Below are positions 52,221 to 61,982 of a stretch of DNA of 64,000 bases, piece after piece. Under the pieces are notes generated by a model. It ran no database searches. It saw nothing but the letters and a program-made list of their open reading frames with translations, and was not told where the DNA came from. Position 1 is the first letter of the stretch. Each line of letters opens with the position of its first letter. The translations under genes were made by a program, and so were the position numbers. Origin of the DNA: Micromonospora pallida (GTDB lineage Bacteria > Actinomycetota > Actinomycetes > Mycobacteriales > Micromonosporaceae); NCBI RefSeq assembly GCF_900090325.1, contig NZ_FMHW01000002.1, positions 186,001-250,000 of the forward strand, written 5' to 3'.

Positions 52221-52637
52221 CTACGGCCGCTCCACTGCTCGCACAGTGACCAGGTCTTCGAGACCGACGAAGTCGCTCGGGTTGGTGGTGTACAGGGGCA
52301 GGTCGTGAGCATGTGCGACGGAAGCGATCATCAGGTCCGCGACCCTGCGGCGGGGGGTGCGGCCGGTGAGCAGTACCGCCGCTGCCAGCAGTCCGAAGGA
52401 TCTCGCCGCCTCGGCGTCGAACGGAAGTGGGTCGAACGTCGCCTCAGCGTGTTGCAGGACGCTGGTACGCCGAGCCCGTTCCCGGGGATCGTCGGTGTGG
52501 TGCGGGCCGGCGGACAGTTCGGCGAGGGTCACCGCGCAGATCACCAGCTCGTCTGGTAGTTGGTCCGGTGCCAGAGCGGGCAGGTGGATGACGATGTTGG
52601 TGTCGACGAGCCCTCGGCTCGGTGGCTCACCACTCAC
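52221..52637 (-). CDS. vapC: PIN-domain toxin, VapC type
   Basis: 138 residues from the GTG at 52637. PIN-domain acidic residues are in place: Leu-Val-Asp-Thr-Asn near residue 11, Glu in Thr-Leu-Ala-Glu-Leu-Ser near 43, and Asp in Asp-Leu-Met-Ile-Ala near 99, followed by Thr-Thr-Asn-Pro-Ser-Asp-Phe. It should be a ribonuclease held in check by the antitoxin encoded just upstream, with which it overlaps by 11 bases. Confidence 0.9.
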   Translation of the reverse strand: MSGEPPSRGLVDTNIVIHLPALAPDQLPDELVICAVTLAELSAGPHHTDDPRERARRTSVLQHAEATFDPLPFDAEAARSFGLLAAAVLLTGRTPRRRVADLMIASVAHAHDLPLYTTNPSDFVGLEDLVTVRAVERP

Positions 52638-52896
52638 GGTCGAGCAGGTCCTGCTCGGCGAGAGCATCGATGTCCTGACGGAACCTCTCCGCGTCGAGGA
52701 GCGGGGCGGTGGCGAACGCGGCCAGCACCTCCGTCCGTGGAACGAAGGTGCGCCGCCGCAGCGGGATGAGCTTCCCGATGGGGGTGCCGTTGCGGGTGAT
52801 GACGAAGGACGCGCCGTGCTCGACGTCACGCATGATCGCACCGGAGTCGTTACGCAGTTCGCGCTGGCTGATTTCTCGGTGAGCTGGCTCGGCCAT
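52627..52896 (-). CDS. Antitoxin, Phd/YefM-like (prevent-host-death) family
   Basis: 89 residues. The N-terminal DNA-binding half has Ile-Ser-Gln-Arg-Glu-Leu-Arg-Asn-Asp-Ser-Gly, Val-Glu-His-Gly-Ala-Ser-Phe-Val-Ile-Thr-Arg-Asn-Gly and Pro-Ile-Gly-Lys-Leu. The C-terminal half, with the Phe-Arg-Gln-Asp-Ile-Asp motif, should bind the PIN toxin. First gene of the pair, so it probably represses their joint promoter. Confidence 0.9.
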   Translation of the reverse strand: MAEPAHREISQRELRNDSGAIMRDVEHGASFVITRNGTPIGKLIPLRRRTFVPRTEVLAAFATAPLLDAERFRQDIDALAEQDLLDREW

Positions 52897-52991
52897 GGGT
52901 CGAGTCTATCCAGGTGTGCTACGAGGTGCTACGACATCGCCAGCACGTCGAGCGCCTCGCCCTGGCTTTCGGCGAGCCGGAAGTCCATGAA

Positions 52992-53028
52992 CACGAAAGG
53001 GGCGCCCCGGCAGGGACGCCCCTTCGTG
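52992..53028 (-). terminator. Terminator of sucB
   Basis: CACGAAAGGGGCG and CGCCCCTTCGTG form a 12-bp stem with one bulged A, ten bases past the sucB stop on the leftward strand. Confidence 0.75.
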
Positions 53029-53038
53029 GTGAACAGGA

Positions 53039-54838
53039 TCAGGACAGGCCGAGCTCCGCCTCGAAGTTGCCGGCCTCCAGGCGCTCCTTGACCGCGACCA
53101 GGAAGCGGGCCGCGTCGGCGCCGTCGATCAGCCGGTGGTCGTAGGAGAGGGCCAGGTAGACCATCGAACGGACGGCGATCACCTCGCCCAGCTCCGGGTC
53201 GTTCACCACGACCGGACGCTTGACGACCGCACCGGTACCGAGCATCGCCGACTGCGGCGACGGCACGATCGGGGTGTCGAAGAGCGCGCCCCGGCTACCG
53301 GTGTTGGTGAGGGTGAAGGTCGCCCCGGCGATCTCGTCCGGGCCGATCTTGTTGGTCCGGGTCCGGTCGGCCAGGTCGGCGATCCGCTTGGCCAGCCCGC
53401 CCAGGTTCAGGTCACCGGCGTCGTGCACGACCGGCACCATCAGGCCCCGCTCGGTGTCCACCGCGATGCCCAGGTTCTCGGACTTCGGGTAGGTGATCGT
53501 GCCGGCGTCGAGGTCCATGCTGGCGTTGACCACCGGGTACGCCTGGAGCGCCTCGACCGCCGCCAGCGCGAAGAACGGCAGGAAGGACAGCTTCACGCCG
53601 TGCCGCGCCAGGAAGGCGTCCTTGGCCCGGGCCCGCAGCTTGGCGACCTTGGTGACGTCCACCTCGACCACCGTGGTGAGCTGCGCCATCTCGTGCAGCG
53701 ACTCCTGCATCCGCTTGGCAATGACCGCGCGGATCCGGGGCATCTTCTCGGTGGTGCCCCGCTTGGCGCTGGGCTGCGCCTTCGGCTGGGCGGGGGCGGC
53801 CGGGGCCTGCGCCGGGGCGGCGGCGGGCGTCGGCGCGGCCTTGGCCGCCTTGGCCTTCTCCACCGCGTCCAGCACGTCCTGCTTGCGGATCCGGCCACCG
53901 ACCCCGGTGCCGCTGATCGAGGAGAGGTCGACGCCGTGCTCGGCGGCGAGCTTGCGTACCAGCGGGGTCACGTAGCCGGCGCCCTCCTCGCCGCCGGCCT
54001 GCGCCGGGGCGGACGGACGCTGCGGGGCGGCCGGGGTGGCCTGCTGCTCGGCCTTAACCGGCTGTGCCGCCGTCTCGGCCTCGGCGGCCGGCTCGTTGTA
54101 GGACACGCCCGGGGTCGGCTCCTGCGCGGCGGGCTTGGCCTCGGGCTTCGGCTCTGGCTTGGCCTCGGCCTTGGGCTCCGGCTTCGGCTCGGGCTTGGCC
54201 TCGGCCGGGGCGGCACCGGCCGCGCCGACTACCGCCAGGGTGGCGCCGACGGGGGCGGTCTCGTCCTCGGCGACCTTGATCTCCAGCAGGGTGCCGGCGA
54301 CGGGGGACGGGATCTCGGTGTCGACCTTGTCGGTCGAGACCTCGAGCAGCGGCTCGTCGACCTCGACCGTGTCGCCGACCTGCTTGAGCCAGCGGGTGAC
54401 CGTACCCTCGGTGACGCTCTCGCCCAGGGCCGGCAGAGTGACCGGGGTGCCCTCGCCCGACGGGGCCGGAGCGGCCTCGGCCTTGACCTGCTCCTGCTCC
54501 GGCTCGGGGCCGGTGCCCTCGGCGGCGGCGGTCGGCTCGGCCTGCTCGGCCGGGGCCGCCTGCTCCTCCTGCTCGGCGGGAGCGCCGCCGGCCTGCTCGC
54601 CCTCTCCGGCGATGACGGCGAGTTCACTGCCGACCTCGGCGGTCTCGTCCTCGCCCACCACGATCCGGCTCAGCACACCCGCCGCCGGGGACGGGATCTC
54701 GGTGTCGACCTTGTCGGTCGAGACCTCGAGCAGCGGCTCGTCGACCTCGACCGTGTCGCCCTCCTGCTTGAGCCAGCGCGTGACGGTGCCCTCGGTGACG
54801 CTTTCGCCGAGCCGGGGCATGGTGACCGATACCGGCAT
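53039..54838 (-). CDS. sucB: Dihydrolipoamide acyltransferase (E2) with two lipoyl domains
   Basis: 599 residues. Two lipoyl domains (about 1-75 and 130-205), each with the lipoylated Lys in Thr-Asp-Lys-Val-Asp-Thr-Glu, are joined by Ala/Glu/Pro linkers. A subunit-binding domain follows near 290-330, then the catalytic domain with Ser-Tyr-Asp-His-Arg-Leu-Ile-Asp-Gly near residue 567. In actinobacteria this protein (DlaT/SucB) serves pyruvate dehydrogenase as well as 2-oxoglutarate dehydrogenase. It follows lpd by 74 bases in one operon. A 74-bp stretch is identical between the two lipoyl domains. Confidence 0.95.
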   Translation of the reverse strand: MPVSVTMPRLGESVTEGTVTRWLKQEGDTVEVDEPLLEVSTDKVDTEIPSPAAGVLSRIVVGEDETAEVGSELAVIAGEGEQAGGAPAEQEEQAAPAEQAEPTAAAEGTGPEPEQEQVKAEAAPAPSGEGTPVTLPALGESVTEGTVTRWLKQVGDTVEVDEPLLEVSTDKVDTEIPSPVAGTLLEIKVAEDETAPVGATLAVVGAAGAAPAEAKPEPKPEPKAEAKPEPKPEAKPAAQEPTPGVSYNEPAAEAETAAQPVKAEQQATPAAPQRPSAPAQAGGEEGAGYVTPLVRKLAAEHGVDLSSISGTGVGGRIRKQDVLDAVEKAKAAKAAPTPAAAPAQAPAAPAQPKAQPSAKRGTTEKMPRIRAVIAKRMQESLHEMAQLTTVVEVDVTKVAKLRARAKDAFLARHGVKLSFLPFFALAAVEALQAYPVVNASMDLDAGTITYPKSENLGIAVDTERGLMVPVVHDAGDLNLGGLAKRIADLADRTRTNKIGPDEIAGATFTLTNTGSRGALFDTPIVPSPQSAMLGTGAVVKRPVVVNDPELGEVIAVRSMVYLALSYDHRLIDGADAARFLVAVKERLEAGNFEAELGLS

Positions 54839-54912
54839 CTTTCAAGACTCCTTCGTAACCTGGGTACGGATCCTCGCCCGCTTGCCGCCGGACGTCGCGG
54901 ATGTGGGTGTGA

Positions 54913-56304
54913 TCAGGCGTGTGCGTGCAGCGGCTTGCCCGCCAGCGCGAGGTGCGCCTCGCCGAGGGCCTCGTTCTGGGTCGGGTGAGCGTGCACGAGC
55001 TGCGCCACCTCGGCCGGGTAGGCCTCCCAGTTGTAGATGAGCTGGGCCTCGCCGATCAGCTCACCGACCCGGGCGCCGACCATGTGCACGCCGACCACCG
55101 GACCGTCCTCGACCCGGACCAGCTTGATGAAGCCGGTGGTCTTGAGGATCTGGCTCTTGCCGTTGCCACCCAGGTTGTAGTTGTAGGTCTTGATCTTGTC
55201 GGCGCCGTACTGCTCCTTGGCCTTGGCCTCGGTGAGACCGACCGAGGCCAGCTCCGGGTCGCAGTAGGTGACCCGGGGGATGCCCGCCTCGTCGATCACG
55301 GCCGGGTTCCGGCCGGCGATCTCCTCGGCGACGAAGATGCCCTGCTGGAAGCCGCGGTGCGCGAGCTGGAGGCCGGGGACGATGTCACCGACGGCGTAGA
55401 CGTTCGGCACGCCGGTACGCAGCCGCTCGTCGGTCAGCACGTAGCCCCGGTCGATCTTGACGCCCTGCTGCTCGTACCCGAGGTCGGCGGTGACCGGACC
55501 GCGGCCGACGGCCACGAGCAGCACCTCGGCCTCGATGGTCTCGCCACCGGCGATGGTGACCTTGACGCCCTGCTCGGTCTTCTCGACCTTCTCGAACGGC
55601 TTGCCGACCTTGAAGTTGATCTTCCGCTTGCGGAACGCCCGCTCCAGCGCCTTCGACGACTCCTCGTCCTCGGCGGCGACCAGCCGGGGCAGCGCCTCGA
55701 TGATCGTCACGTCCACACCGAAGGACTTCCACACGCTGGCGAACTCGACGCCGATCACGCCGCCGCCGAGCACGATCGCCGAGGCGGGCACCCGGTCCAG
55801 GGTCAGCGCGTGATCGCTGGTGATGATCCGCTCGCCGTCGACGTCCAGGCCGGGCAGGCTGCGGGCGTACGAGCCGGTGGCCAGCACGATGTTGCGGCCG
55901 GTGTAACGCTTCCCGTCGGCCTCGACGACGTTCGGGCCGACCAGCCGGCCGGCGCCCGACACGAAGGTGATGTTCTTCGAGCTGCCGACCAGGCCCTGGA
56001 GGCCCTTGTACAGGCGGGCGACGACACCGTCCTTGTACGAGTTGACGCCGGCCATGTCGATGCCCACCAGCTCGGCCTTGACACCGAACTGCTCCGACTC
56101 CCGGGTGCTGTCGGCGATCTCCGCCGCGTGCAGCAGCGCCTTGGTCGGGATGCAGCCGTTGTGCAGGCAGGTGCCGCCGAGCTTGCCCTTCTCGATCAGC
56201 GCGACCTTGAGGTCCAGTTGGGCGGCGCGCAGTGCCGCCGCATAGCCGCCGCTGCCTCCTCCGAGGATGACAACGTCGAAGGTCGCGTCGTTCGGCTCGC
56301 TCAC
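54913..56304 (-). CDS. lpdA: Dihydrolipoyl dehydrogenase (E3)
   Basis: 463 residues from the GTG at 56304. FAD fold with Gly-Gly-Gly-Ser-Gly-Gly near residue 15, the redox pair in Gly-Thr-Cys-Leu-His-Asn-Gly-Cys-Ile-Pro near 45-52, NAD fold with Gly-Gly-Gly-Val-Ile-Gly-Val-Glu near 187, and the C-terminal His-Glu pair in His-Ala-His-Pro-Thr-Gln-Asn-Glu. It reoxidises the lipoyl arms of SucB, encoded next in the operon. Confidence 0.96.
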   Translation of the reverse strand: MSEPNDATFDVVILGGGSGGYAAALRAAQLDLKVALIEKGKLGGTCLHNGCIPTKALLHAAEIADSTRESEQFGVKAELVGIDMAGVNSYKDGVVARLYKGLQGLVGSSKNITFVSGAGRLVGPNVVEADGKRYTGRNIVLATGSYARSLPGLDVDGERIITSDHALTLDRVPASAIVLGGGVIGVEFASVWKSFGVDVTIIEALPRLVAAEDEESSKALERAFRKRKINFKVGKPFEKVEKTEQGVKVTIAGGETIEAEVLLVAVGRGPVTADLGYEQQGVKIDRGYVLTDERLRTGVPNVYAVGDIVPGLQLAHRGFQQGIFVAEEIAGRNPAVIDEAGIPRVTYCDPELASVGLTEAKAKEQYGADKIKTYNYNLGGNGKSQILKTTGFIKLVRVEDGPVVGVHMVGARVGELIGEAQLIYNWEAYPAEVAQLVHAHPTQNEALGEAHLALAGKPLHAHA

Positions 56305-56480
56305 ACTCAACTCCCAGGTCGCGTCGCTGCTACGAGGGTCATGCCAGGAAAAGGGCATACTCGCCTCGGTCATCTTGTCACCTGCCCTCGCAGGGCGCGT
56401 ACTGAGGTGCTCAACGACACGTCGAGGACACGTACGCTTGGCGGAAGCCTTCTCGAGACGGTGGGTGGAGGGGATGGCCG

Positions 56481-56813
56481 GTGGCCCTGTTCCGACGACG
56501 ACGCAAGCCCAGCGGTGACACGGGATCGGGGCGCGCGGCCGAGCGCGCCGCGCTGGAACACCTGGAGAACTTCGTCCGGACCAGACGGGGGGTCGAGGCG
56601 TTCATCGAACCGCAGACCACCGTGACCGAGACCACCGTGATGTTGATCGCCGACGACGGGGAGTGGACCCGGCGGCGCATCGACTCACCGGAGAACGCCC
56701 GCCGCTTCGCCCACCGGCTCGCTATCCCCATCTACGACGTGCGGCTGGTCGGCTACCCGCAACGGATGCGCGACTACAACGAGCGACGCAAGCGCCGCCC
56801 CGAACTCTACTGA
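56481..56813 (+). CDS. Conserved hypothetical protein
   Basis: 110 residues from a GTG at 56481 (preceded by GGAGGGGATGG). Basic N-terminus (Phe-Arg-Arg-Arg-Arg-Lys), then a helix and a strand pattern with Val-Met-Leu-Ile-Ala-Asp-Asp-Gly-Glu-Trp, and Tyr-Asp-Val-Arg-Leu-Val-Gly-Tyr-Pro-Gln-Arg-Met. The C-terminus is again strongly basic. The pattern is widespread in actinomycetes next to lpd or pepA; role unknown. Confidence 0.75.
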   Translation: MALFRRRRKPSGDTGSGRAAERAALEHLENFVRTRRGVEAFIEPQTTVTETTVMLIADDGEWTRRRIDSPENARRFAHRLAIPIYDVRLVGYPQRMRDYNERRKRRPELY

Positions 56814-56872
56814 CCGCGCCGTCCCCAGCTCTACTGACCGGAGTCGTGCCGGCCCTGCCCGGCGACGCTCCG

Positions 56873-56938
56873 GGTGGGTCGGGCGGCGCCCTGAGGTGGG
56901 TCGGGCGGTGCCCTGAGGTGGGTCGGGCGGCGCCCTGA
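56873..56938 (+). repeat. Three tandem copies of a 22-bp unit
   Basis: GGTGGGTCGGGCGGCGCCCTGA at 56873, 56895 (one change) and 56917. No spacers or palindromic character, so not CRISPR. It directly precedes the palindrome at 56946. Confidence 0.9.
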
Positions 56939-56945
56939 GGTGTTT

Positions 56946-56995
56946 GCAGGGGTCCCCTGTTACCGCTTTGTGCGTAACAGGGGACCCCTGCTACC
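56946..56995. repeat. CAGGGGWCCCCTG palindrome, copy 2, between converging genes
   Basis: Perfect 18-base arms (GCAGGGGTCCCCTGTTAC and its complement) with a ten-base loop, partly different in its middle from the other copies. It ends four bases before the pepA stop at 56999 and may terminate both converging genes. Confidence 0.9.
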
Positions 56996-56998
56996 ACC

Positions 56999-58570
56999 TC
57001 AGCCCTCGGCGGCGATGTCCTCGACGAGCTGGACGAGGGTCCGGACCGGCACGCCGGTGCCGCCCTTGGTCCAGTAGCCGGTTGCCTCACCCGAGTGGTA
57101 GCTCGGCCCGGCGATGTCGATGTGCGCCCAGGCCACGCCGTCGGTGACGAACTCGCGCAGGAAGGTGCCGCCCTGGAGCATGTGCCCGGCCCGGTCCATC
57201 CCCGCGTTGATCTGGGAGATGTCGGCGACCTCGGAGTCCATGCCCTTGCGGACGTCCTCCGGCAGCGGCATCGGCCAGGCCGGCTCGCCGACCGCGTCGC
57301 CGACCGTCCGGACGCGCTCGCAGAGTTCCGGCGTACCCATCACCCCGGCGACCCGCTTGCCGAGGGCGACCACCTGCCCACCGGTCAGAGTGGAGGTCTC
57401 GAAGAGGTAGTCGCAGCCGTCCGCGCAGGCCCGCGCGATCGCGTCGGCCAGGATCATCCGGCCCTCGGCGTCGGTGTTGAGCACTTCGACGCGCTTGCCG
57501 TTGAACATGGTGATCACGTCACCCGGCCGGTACGCCGTACCCGACGGCATGTTCTCCGCCATCGGCACGTACGCGGTCACCGCCACCGACGGCTTCAGCG
57601 CCGCGACGGCCAGCATGGTCGCCGCGACCGCCGCCGCACCGCCCATGTCGGACTTCATCTCCCACATGCCCTGGGACGGCTTGATGGAGATGCCGCCGGT
57701 GTCGAAGGTGATGCCCTTGCCGACCAGCGCGACCCGCTTGCCGGTGGCACCGCCCGCCGGGGTGTACGTGAGCTTGACCAGGCGCGGCGGAGCCTCCGAG
57801 CCCTGCCCGACGGCGATGATGCCGCCGTAGCCCCCGGCGGCCAGGGCCGCCTCGTCGAGCACCTCGACGGTCAGGCCGGCCGCCCGGGCGGCCTCGCCCA
57901 CCAGCTCCGCGAAGACCGGCGGACGCTTCTCGTTGGGGGCGATGTTCACCCAGTCGCGGCTGAGCCGGACCGCGCCGGCCACCGTCCGCGCCCGCTCGGC
58001 CTCGGCCAGCGCGGTCGCGTCCCCGGCGTCCGGGACCGCCACCAGCACCTCGGCGACCGGCTCCCGCCGGGTCGGCTGCGGCTTGGTCTTGTAGCCGGCG
58101 AAGCGGTACCCGCCGAGCAGCGCGCCCTCGGCGACCGCGCGCAGCGCCGCCGGGGCGTCCGCGTCGTCGGGCAGCGGCAGGCTCAGCGCCACCCGCCCGG
58201 CGCCGGCCAGCGCGCGGACCACCGATCCGGCGGCCCGGCGCAGCGTCTCCGGGGCCGGGGCGGCACCGGTCGGCTCCGGACCCAGCCCGACCGCGGCGAC
58301 CAGCGGCGCGGTGATCGTGCCCAGCGTGGCGAGCTTGATCACCTCGCCGGGAGCGCCGGTCGCGCCGAGCAGGGCCAGCGTCTCGGTCAGCTTGCCGTCG
58401 AAGGCGGCGGCGATGCTCTCCGCGCCGCTGCCGAGGAGCAGGGAACCGGCAGGCCCGCTGGTAGCGTCCTGCTCACCGGTCTGGCTGTGTACGCCGATCA
58501 CGATGGCGTCAACGGCAAGCTCGGCGGGGTCGGTGTCGACCAGGCTCAGGGTGGTGCTGGGCGATGTCAC
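56999..58570 (-). CDS. pepA: Leucyl aminopeptidase (M17)
   Basis: 523 residues from the GTG at 58570. The C-terminal catalytic domain has Val-Gly-Lys-Gly-Ile-Thr-Phe-Asp-Thr-Gly-Gly, Met-Lys-Ser-Asp-Met-Gly-Gly and Asn-Thr-Asp-Ala-Glu-Gly-Arg, giving the Lys, three Asp and Glu that hold two metal ions, and the Arg. The N-terminal domain is more variable. It removes N-terminal residues from peptides in the cytoplasm. Divergent from gcvT, as in M. tuberculosis (pepB). Confidence 0.95.
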   Translation of the reverse strand: MTSPSTTLSLVDTDPAELAVDAIVIGVHSQTGEQDATSGPAGSLLLGSGAESIAAAFDGKLTETLALLGATGAPGEVIKLATLGTITAPLVAAVGLGPEPTGAAPAPETLRRAAGSVVRALAGAGRVALSLPLPDDADAPAALRAVAEGALLGGYRFAGYKTKPQPTRREPVAEVLVAVPDAGDATALAEAERARTVAGAVRLSRDWVNIAPNEKRPPVFAELVGEAARAAGLTVEVLDEAALAAGGYGGIIAVGQGSEAPPRLVKLTYTPAGGATGKRVALVGKGITFDTGGISIKPSQGMWEMKSDMGGAAAVAATMLAVAALKPSVAVTAYVPMAENMPSGTAYRPGDVITMFNGKRVEVLNTDAEGRMILADAIARACADGCDYLFETSTLTGGQVVALGKRVAGVMGTPELCERVRTVGDAVGEPAWPMPLPEDVRKGMDSEVADISQINAGMDRAGHMLQGGTFLREFVTDGVAWAHIDIAGPSYHSGEATGYWTKGGTGVPVRTLVQLVEDIAAEG

Positions 58571-58729
58571 TGAAGCTACTCCGGGCGGGCCGGGCCGGTC
58601 GCGGGTTGCGTCCGGCGGTGATGGTCTCCGGGGGCAACCTACCCGGCCGGGGACGATGCTGTCCCGCCCGTGGTCCTGGCGGGTCCCGCCGATGCTAACG
58701 ACCAGCGTGGCCCCCGGTAAGTTTCCACC

Positions 58730-59860
58730 ATGACCGACGTGACCTCCGACGTGACCGCGACCCGGCCCCGTCGTTCCCCGCTGCACGAGCGGCACGCCGC
58801 CGCAGGTGCGAAGTTCGCCCCCTTCGGGGGTTGGGAGATGCCCCTGGAGTACGCCGGGGGCGGCGTTCTCAAGGAGCACACCGCGGTCCGGGAGGCCGTC
58901 GGCGTCTTCGACGTATCCCACCTCGGCAAGGTGCGGGTGACGGGAACCGGCGCGGCCGAGTTCGTCAACTCCTGCCTCAGCAACGACCTCGGCCGGATCG
59001 GCCCGGGGCGGGCGCAGTACACCCTCTGCTGCGACGACGCCACCGGCGGCGTGGTCGACGACATCATCGCCTACCTGCACGACGACGGGCACGTCTTCCT
59101 CATCCCGAACGCCGCGAACACCGCCGAGGTGACCCGTCGACTGCGCGCCGCCGCGCCGTCGTCGGTCACCGTCACCGACGAGCACGAGGCGTACGCCGTC
59201 CTGGCCGTGCAGGGGCCGCGCTCGGCGGCGCTGCTGGAGGCCCTCGGCCTGCCCACCGCGCACGAGTACATGAGCTTCTCCACCGCCACCCTCGACGGCG
59301 TGGACCTGACCGTCTGCCGGACCGGCTACACCGGCGAACTCGGCTACGAACTGGTGGTGCCCGCCGCGCACGCGGTGGTCGTCTGGGACGCTCTGTTCGC
59401 CGCCGGGACGGAGTTCGGGCTGCGCGCCTGCGGTCTGGCCGCGCGGGACACCCTGCGCACCGAGATGGGGTATCCGCTGCACGGGCAGGACCTGTCGCTG
59501 GAGATCACCCCGGTGCAGGCCCGGTGCGGCTGGGCGGTCGGCTGGACCAAGCCGGCCTTCTGGGGCCGGGACGCGCTGCTCGCCGAGAAGGCCGCCGGTC
59601 CGCGTCGTACCCTGCGCGGCCTGGTGGCGGTGGACCGGGCGATCCCCCGTGCCGGCATGACCGCGCACGTCGGCGACGCCCCGGTCGGCACGGTCACCAG
59701 CGGCACCTTCTCGCCCACCCTCAAGCAGGGCATCGCCCTGGCCCTGCTCGACACGGCCGCGAACCTGGCCGACGGCGACGAGGTCGAGATCGACGTACGG
59801 GGCCGCCGCGCCCGCATGCGCGTGACCCGCCCGCCTTTCGTCCAGCCCTCCGTCAAGTAG
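58730..59860 (+). CDS. gcvT: Aminomethyltransferase, glycine cleavage T-protein
   Basis: 376 residues. Signatures: [21 protein letters not shown], the folate-binding Asp-Asp in the Gly-Val-Val-Asp-Asp-Ile-Ile-Ala-Tyr stretch near residue 106, and Arg-Thr-Gly-Tyr-Thr-Gly-Glu near 198. It passes the aminomethyl group from the lipoyl H-protein to tetrahydrofolate. gcvH and gcvP are not in the window. No glycine riboswitch is visible upstream. Its end overlaps the converging gene by eight bases. Confidence 0.95.
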   Translation: MTDVTSDVTATRPRRSPLHERHAAAGAKFAPFGGWEMPLEYAGGGVLKEHTAVREAVGVFDVSHLGKVRVTGTGAAEFVNSCLSNDLGRIGPGRAQYTLCCDDATGGVVDDIIAYLHDDGHVFLIPNAANTAEVTRRLRAAAPSSVTVTDEHEAYAVLAVQGPRSAALLEALGLPTAHEYMSFSTATLDGVDLTVCRTGYTGELGYELVVPAAHAVVVWDALFAAGTEFGLRACGLAARDTLRTEMGYPLHGQDLSLEITPVQARCGWAVGWTKPAFWGRDALLAEKAAGPRRTLRGLVAVDRAIPRAGMTAHVGDAPVGTVTSGTFSPTLKQGIALALLDTAANLADGDEVEIDVRGRRARMRVTRPPFVQPSVK

Positions 59861-61157
59861 CCCGGGGGTTGTCGCCGGAGTCCAGGACAGCCTGGGTCCA
59901 GCCGCCCTCGAGGACGCCGGTGGGGGCCAGCAGGGCCCAGTCGACGATGTCGGTCGACTCCACCACGACGGGGGCGCCGATGCGGACCTGCGGGTCGTTC
60001 GTGGCGTCGCTGGCGCTGGTGGCGCTGATCCGCTCCGGGGTGTCCCACGAGGTCACCGCCGCCCAGACGAACTCCGGGCCGTCGTCACCGGGGAGGCCGT
60101 ACTTCACCACGAGCTGCGTCTCGGCCGGCAGCGCGCCGGCCAGGAACCGGGCCCGGACGTCCGGCAGCGCGGCCCGGGCGGTGGCCACCGCCTTCGACAT
60201 GGCGTCGCCTTGGCGGGCGTACCGCACGTCCGGCTGGATGCCGGAGAACAGGGTGGCGCAGGCCGAGGCGAAGTAGCGTCCGGGCGGCCCGGGGTGTCCG
60301 GTCGGCGGGTGCAGGCTGAGGAACGAGTCCGCCTCTGGATCCGTCGCCGGATCCAGTTCCAGCCGCAGCAGCACCGGCGCGGTCGCCCCGTGCTGCTCCG
60401 GGTTGCCGTACGCCACCGCGATGTCGTGCCCGGTCACGGTGGTGAGCACCGGAAGCTGGACGAACGCCGGCACCTCCTCGCCGGCCAGCCCGTCGGTCCA
60501 GGTCCGCAGCAGCCGACGGGCCGCCCCGGTCAGCACCGCGCCCCACGCCCGGGTCAGGTGGTCCGGCACCCCCTGGGTCTGCAACTCCAGCAGCCCGAAC
60601 CGGCGCAGCCCCTTGGTGGTGAACCAGAGCCCGCCGGTGTCCGAGGAGTACGGCACCAGCACCCAGTCGACCAGCCGGATCCGGCCCTGCTCGTCGGGGA
60701 GCGAACGCAGCGCGGTCGCCGGGTCGAGGAACTGCAACCCGAACACGTCCACCACGTCCCCGCCGACCGTCTCGGCGACGGCGGCGGCCACCGCGCGGGC
60801 GGCCCACTCGTGGGCCGGCGGCCATCCCGGCCGGTACTCGGCCCGGACCACCACCACGTGGGTCGCCTCGGCCAGCCGCCCCAGCTGCGCGTCGGTCGCC
60901 CCGAACGCGGTCAGCAGGTCCGGCGGGATCGCCGGGAACTCCTCGATCGGCCGGGTGTCGACGCTCATCAGCGGGCTCGCCAGCATCTGCCGGGCCAGCC
61001 CGTGCACCGGTTCGGCCAGCCGTCCGGTCAGCCCGGCCACCGCCGTCCGGGTGCTCACCCTCGGCAGCCCGCGCATCGGGACCAGATAGGTCGCGGTCAG
61101 TGTCTCCGGTACCGGAAGGGGTAGGAAATCGTCCGTGATGAGCAATTCTTCCCCCAT
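59853..61157 (-). CDS. Hypothetical protein with a DUF2314-like C-terminus
   Basis: 434 residues, cytoplasmic. The C-terminal 60 residues (Phe-Val-Trp-Ala-Ala-Val-Thr-Ser-Trp, later Ile-Val-Asp-Trp-Ala-Leu) resemble DUF2314. The larger N-terminal part is unassigned, with Phe-Gly-Leu-Gln-Phe-Leu-Asp and Leu-Leu-Glu-Leu-Gln-Thr-Gln-Gly segments. Acidic and rich in Leu, Val and Ala. No catalytic motif is apparent. It converges on gcvT and lies 51 bases beyond cobS on the same strand. Confidence 0.7.
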   Translation of the reverse strand: MGEELLITDDFLPLPVPETLTATYLVPMRGLPRVSTRTAVAGLTGRLAEPVHGLARQMLASPLMSVDTRPIEEFPAIPPDLLTAFGATDAQLGRLAEATHVVVVRAEYRPGWPPAHEWAARAVAAAVAETVGGDVVDVFGLQFLDPATALRSLPDEQGRIRLVDWVLVPYSSDTGGLWFTTKGLRRFGLLELQTQGVPDHLTRAWGAVLTGAARRLLRTWTDGLAGEEVPAFVQLPVLTTVTGHDIAVAYGNPEQHGATAPVLLRLELDPATDPEADSFLSLHPPTGHPGPPGRYFASACATLFSGIQPDVRYARQGDAMSKAVATARAALPDVRARFLAGALPAETQLVVKYGLPGDDGPEFVWAAVTSWDTPERISATSASDATNDPQVRIGAPVVVESTDIVDWALLAPTGVLEGGWTQAVLDSGDNPRAT

Positions 61158-61208
61158 TGCCGTGCCGGTGCTGTCGGGGGAGAACGCTACCCGGCAGGTG
61201 AGCCGTCC

Positions 61209-61982
61209 TCAGCCAGACAGGACTACTCCCAGGTAGACCACGGTCGTGGCGACCTCCACGTTGGCGCCGAGCACGTCGCCGGTGACCCCGCCGAGTCGGC
61301 GTACCAGGTGGCGCAGGAGCAGCAGCACGGCGGCGAGCGCGGCGGCGACGGCGAGCGGCCCCTGCCACGGGCGACCCGGCACCGCCGCGAGCGCCGGCAG
61401 CGCGACGGCGACCGCCCCGGCGGCCACCGCGACCGGCCCGACCGTGCCGGCCACCAGCGCGCCGAGCCCCTCCGGGCGGGCCGCCGGGACCCCGCGCCGG
61501 CAGGCCAGGGTGACCCCGAACCGGCCGGCGGCGGTCGCGGTGACCACCGCCGCGAGGGTCGTCGGCCACGACCGGGTGGCCAGCTCCGCGAGCACCGCGC
61601 TCTGCGTCAGGAGGACGAGCACCAGCGCGGCCACCCCGAACGGGCCCACGTCCGGCTTCTTCATGATCTCCAACGCGGCGGCGCCCCGCCGGTACGAGCC
61701 CAGCGCGTCGACCGTGTCGGCCAGTCCGTCCAGGTGCAGGCCCCTGGTGAGCAGCGCGCCGCAGCCGACCGTCACCACGGCGGCGACCAGGGGCGGGGCC
61801 ACCCAGGCCAGGCCGAGCAGCACCCCACCGAGGACCAGCCCGAGCGCCGCCCCGACCAGCGGCGCGACTGCCATCGCCGGGCCGGCGGCGGCCCGGTCCA
61901 CCCGGCCGGGACGGAGCGGGGCGATGGTGAACGTGGTGACCGCCAGCCGCAGGCCGGCACCGAGATGGTGCTCAGCCGGCAT
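61209..61982 (-). CDS. cobS: Adenosylcobinamide-GDP ribazoletransferase
   Basis: 257 residues, six or so membrane helices. Family marks: Leu-His-Leu-Asp-Gly-Leu-Ala-Asp-Thr-Val-Asp-Ala near residue 80, then Lys-Lys-Pro-Asp-Val-Gly-Pro-Phe-Gly, and Gly-Gly-Val-Thr-Gly-Asp-Val-Leu-Gly-Ala-Asn near the end. It joins alpha-ribazole to adenosylcobinamide-GDP, the last but one step of coenzyme B12 assembly, at the membrane. Its start overlaps the cobU-cobT stop by 11 bases. Confidence 0.95.
   Translation of the reverse strand: MPAEHHLGAGLRLAVTTFTIAPLRPGRVDRAAAGPAMAVAPLVGAALGLVLGGVLLGLAWVAPPLVAAVVTVGCGALLTRGLHLDGLADTVDALGSYRRGAAALEIMKKPDVGPFGVAALVLVLLTQSAVLAELATRSWPTTLAAVVTATAAGRFGVTLACRRGVPAARPEGLGALVAGTVGPVAVAAGAVAVALPALAAVPGRPWQGPLAVAAALAAVLLLLRHLVRRLGGVTGDVLGANVEVATTVVYLGVVLSG

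Noticed and set aside
56873..56938. Short tandem repeats that might be a CRISPR array
   Set aside because: The 22-bp units are directly adjacent without spacers.
58571..58729. Glycine riboswitch before gcvT
   Set aside because: The 159-base gap lacks the conserved aptamer pattern. A divergent promoter region is all that can be supported.
61158..61208. Cobalamin riboswitch near cobS
   Set aside because: No B12-box sequence; any leader of the operon would lie beyond the right edge of the window.
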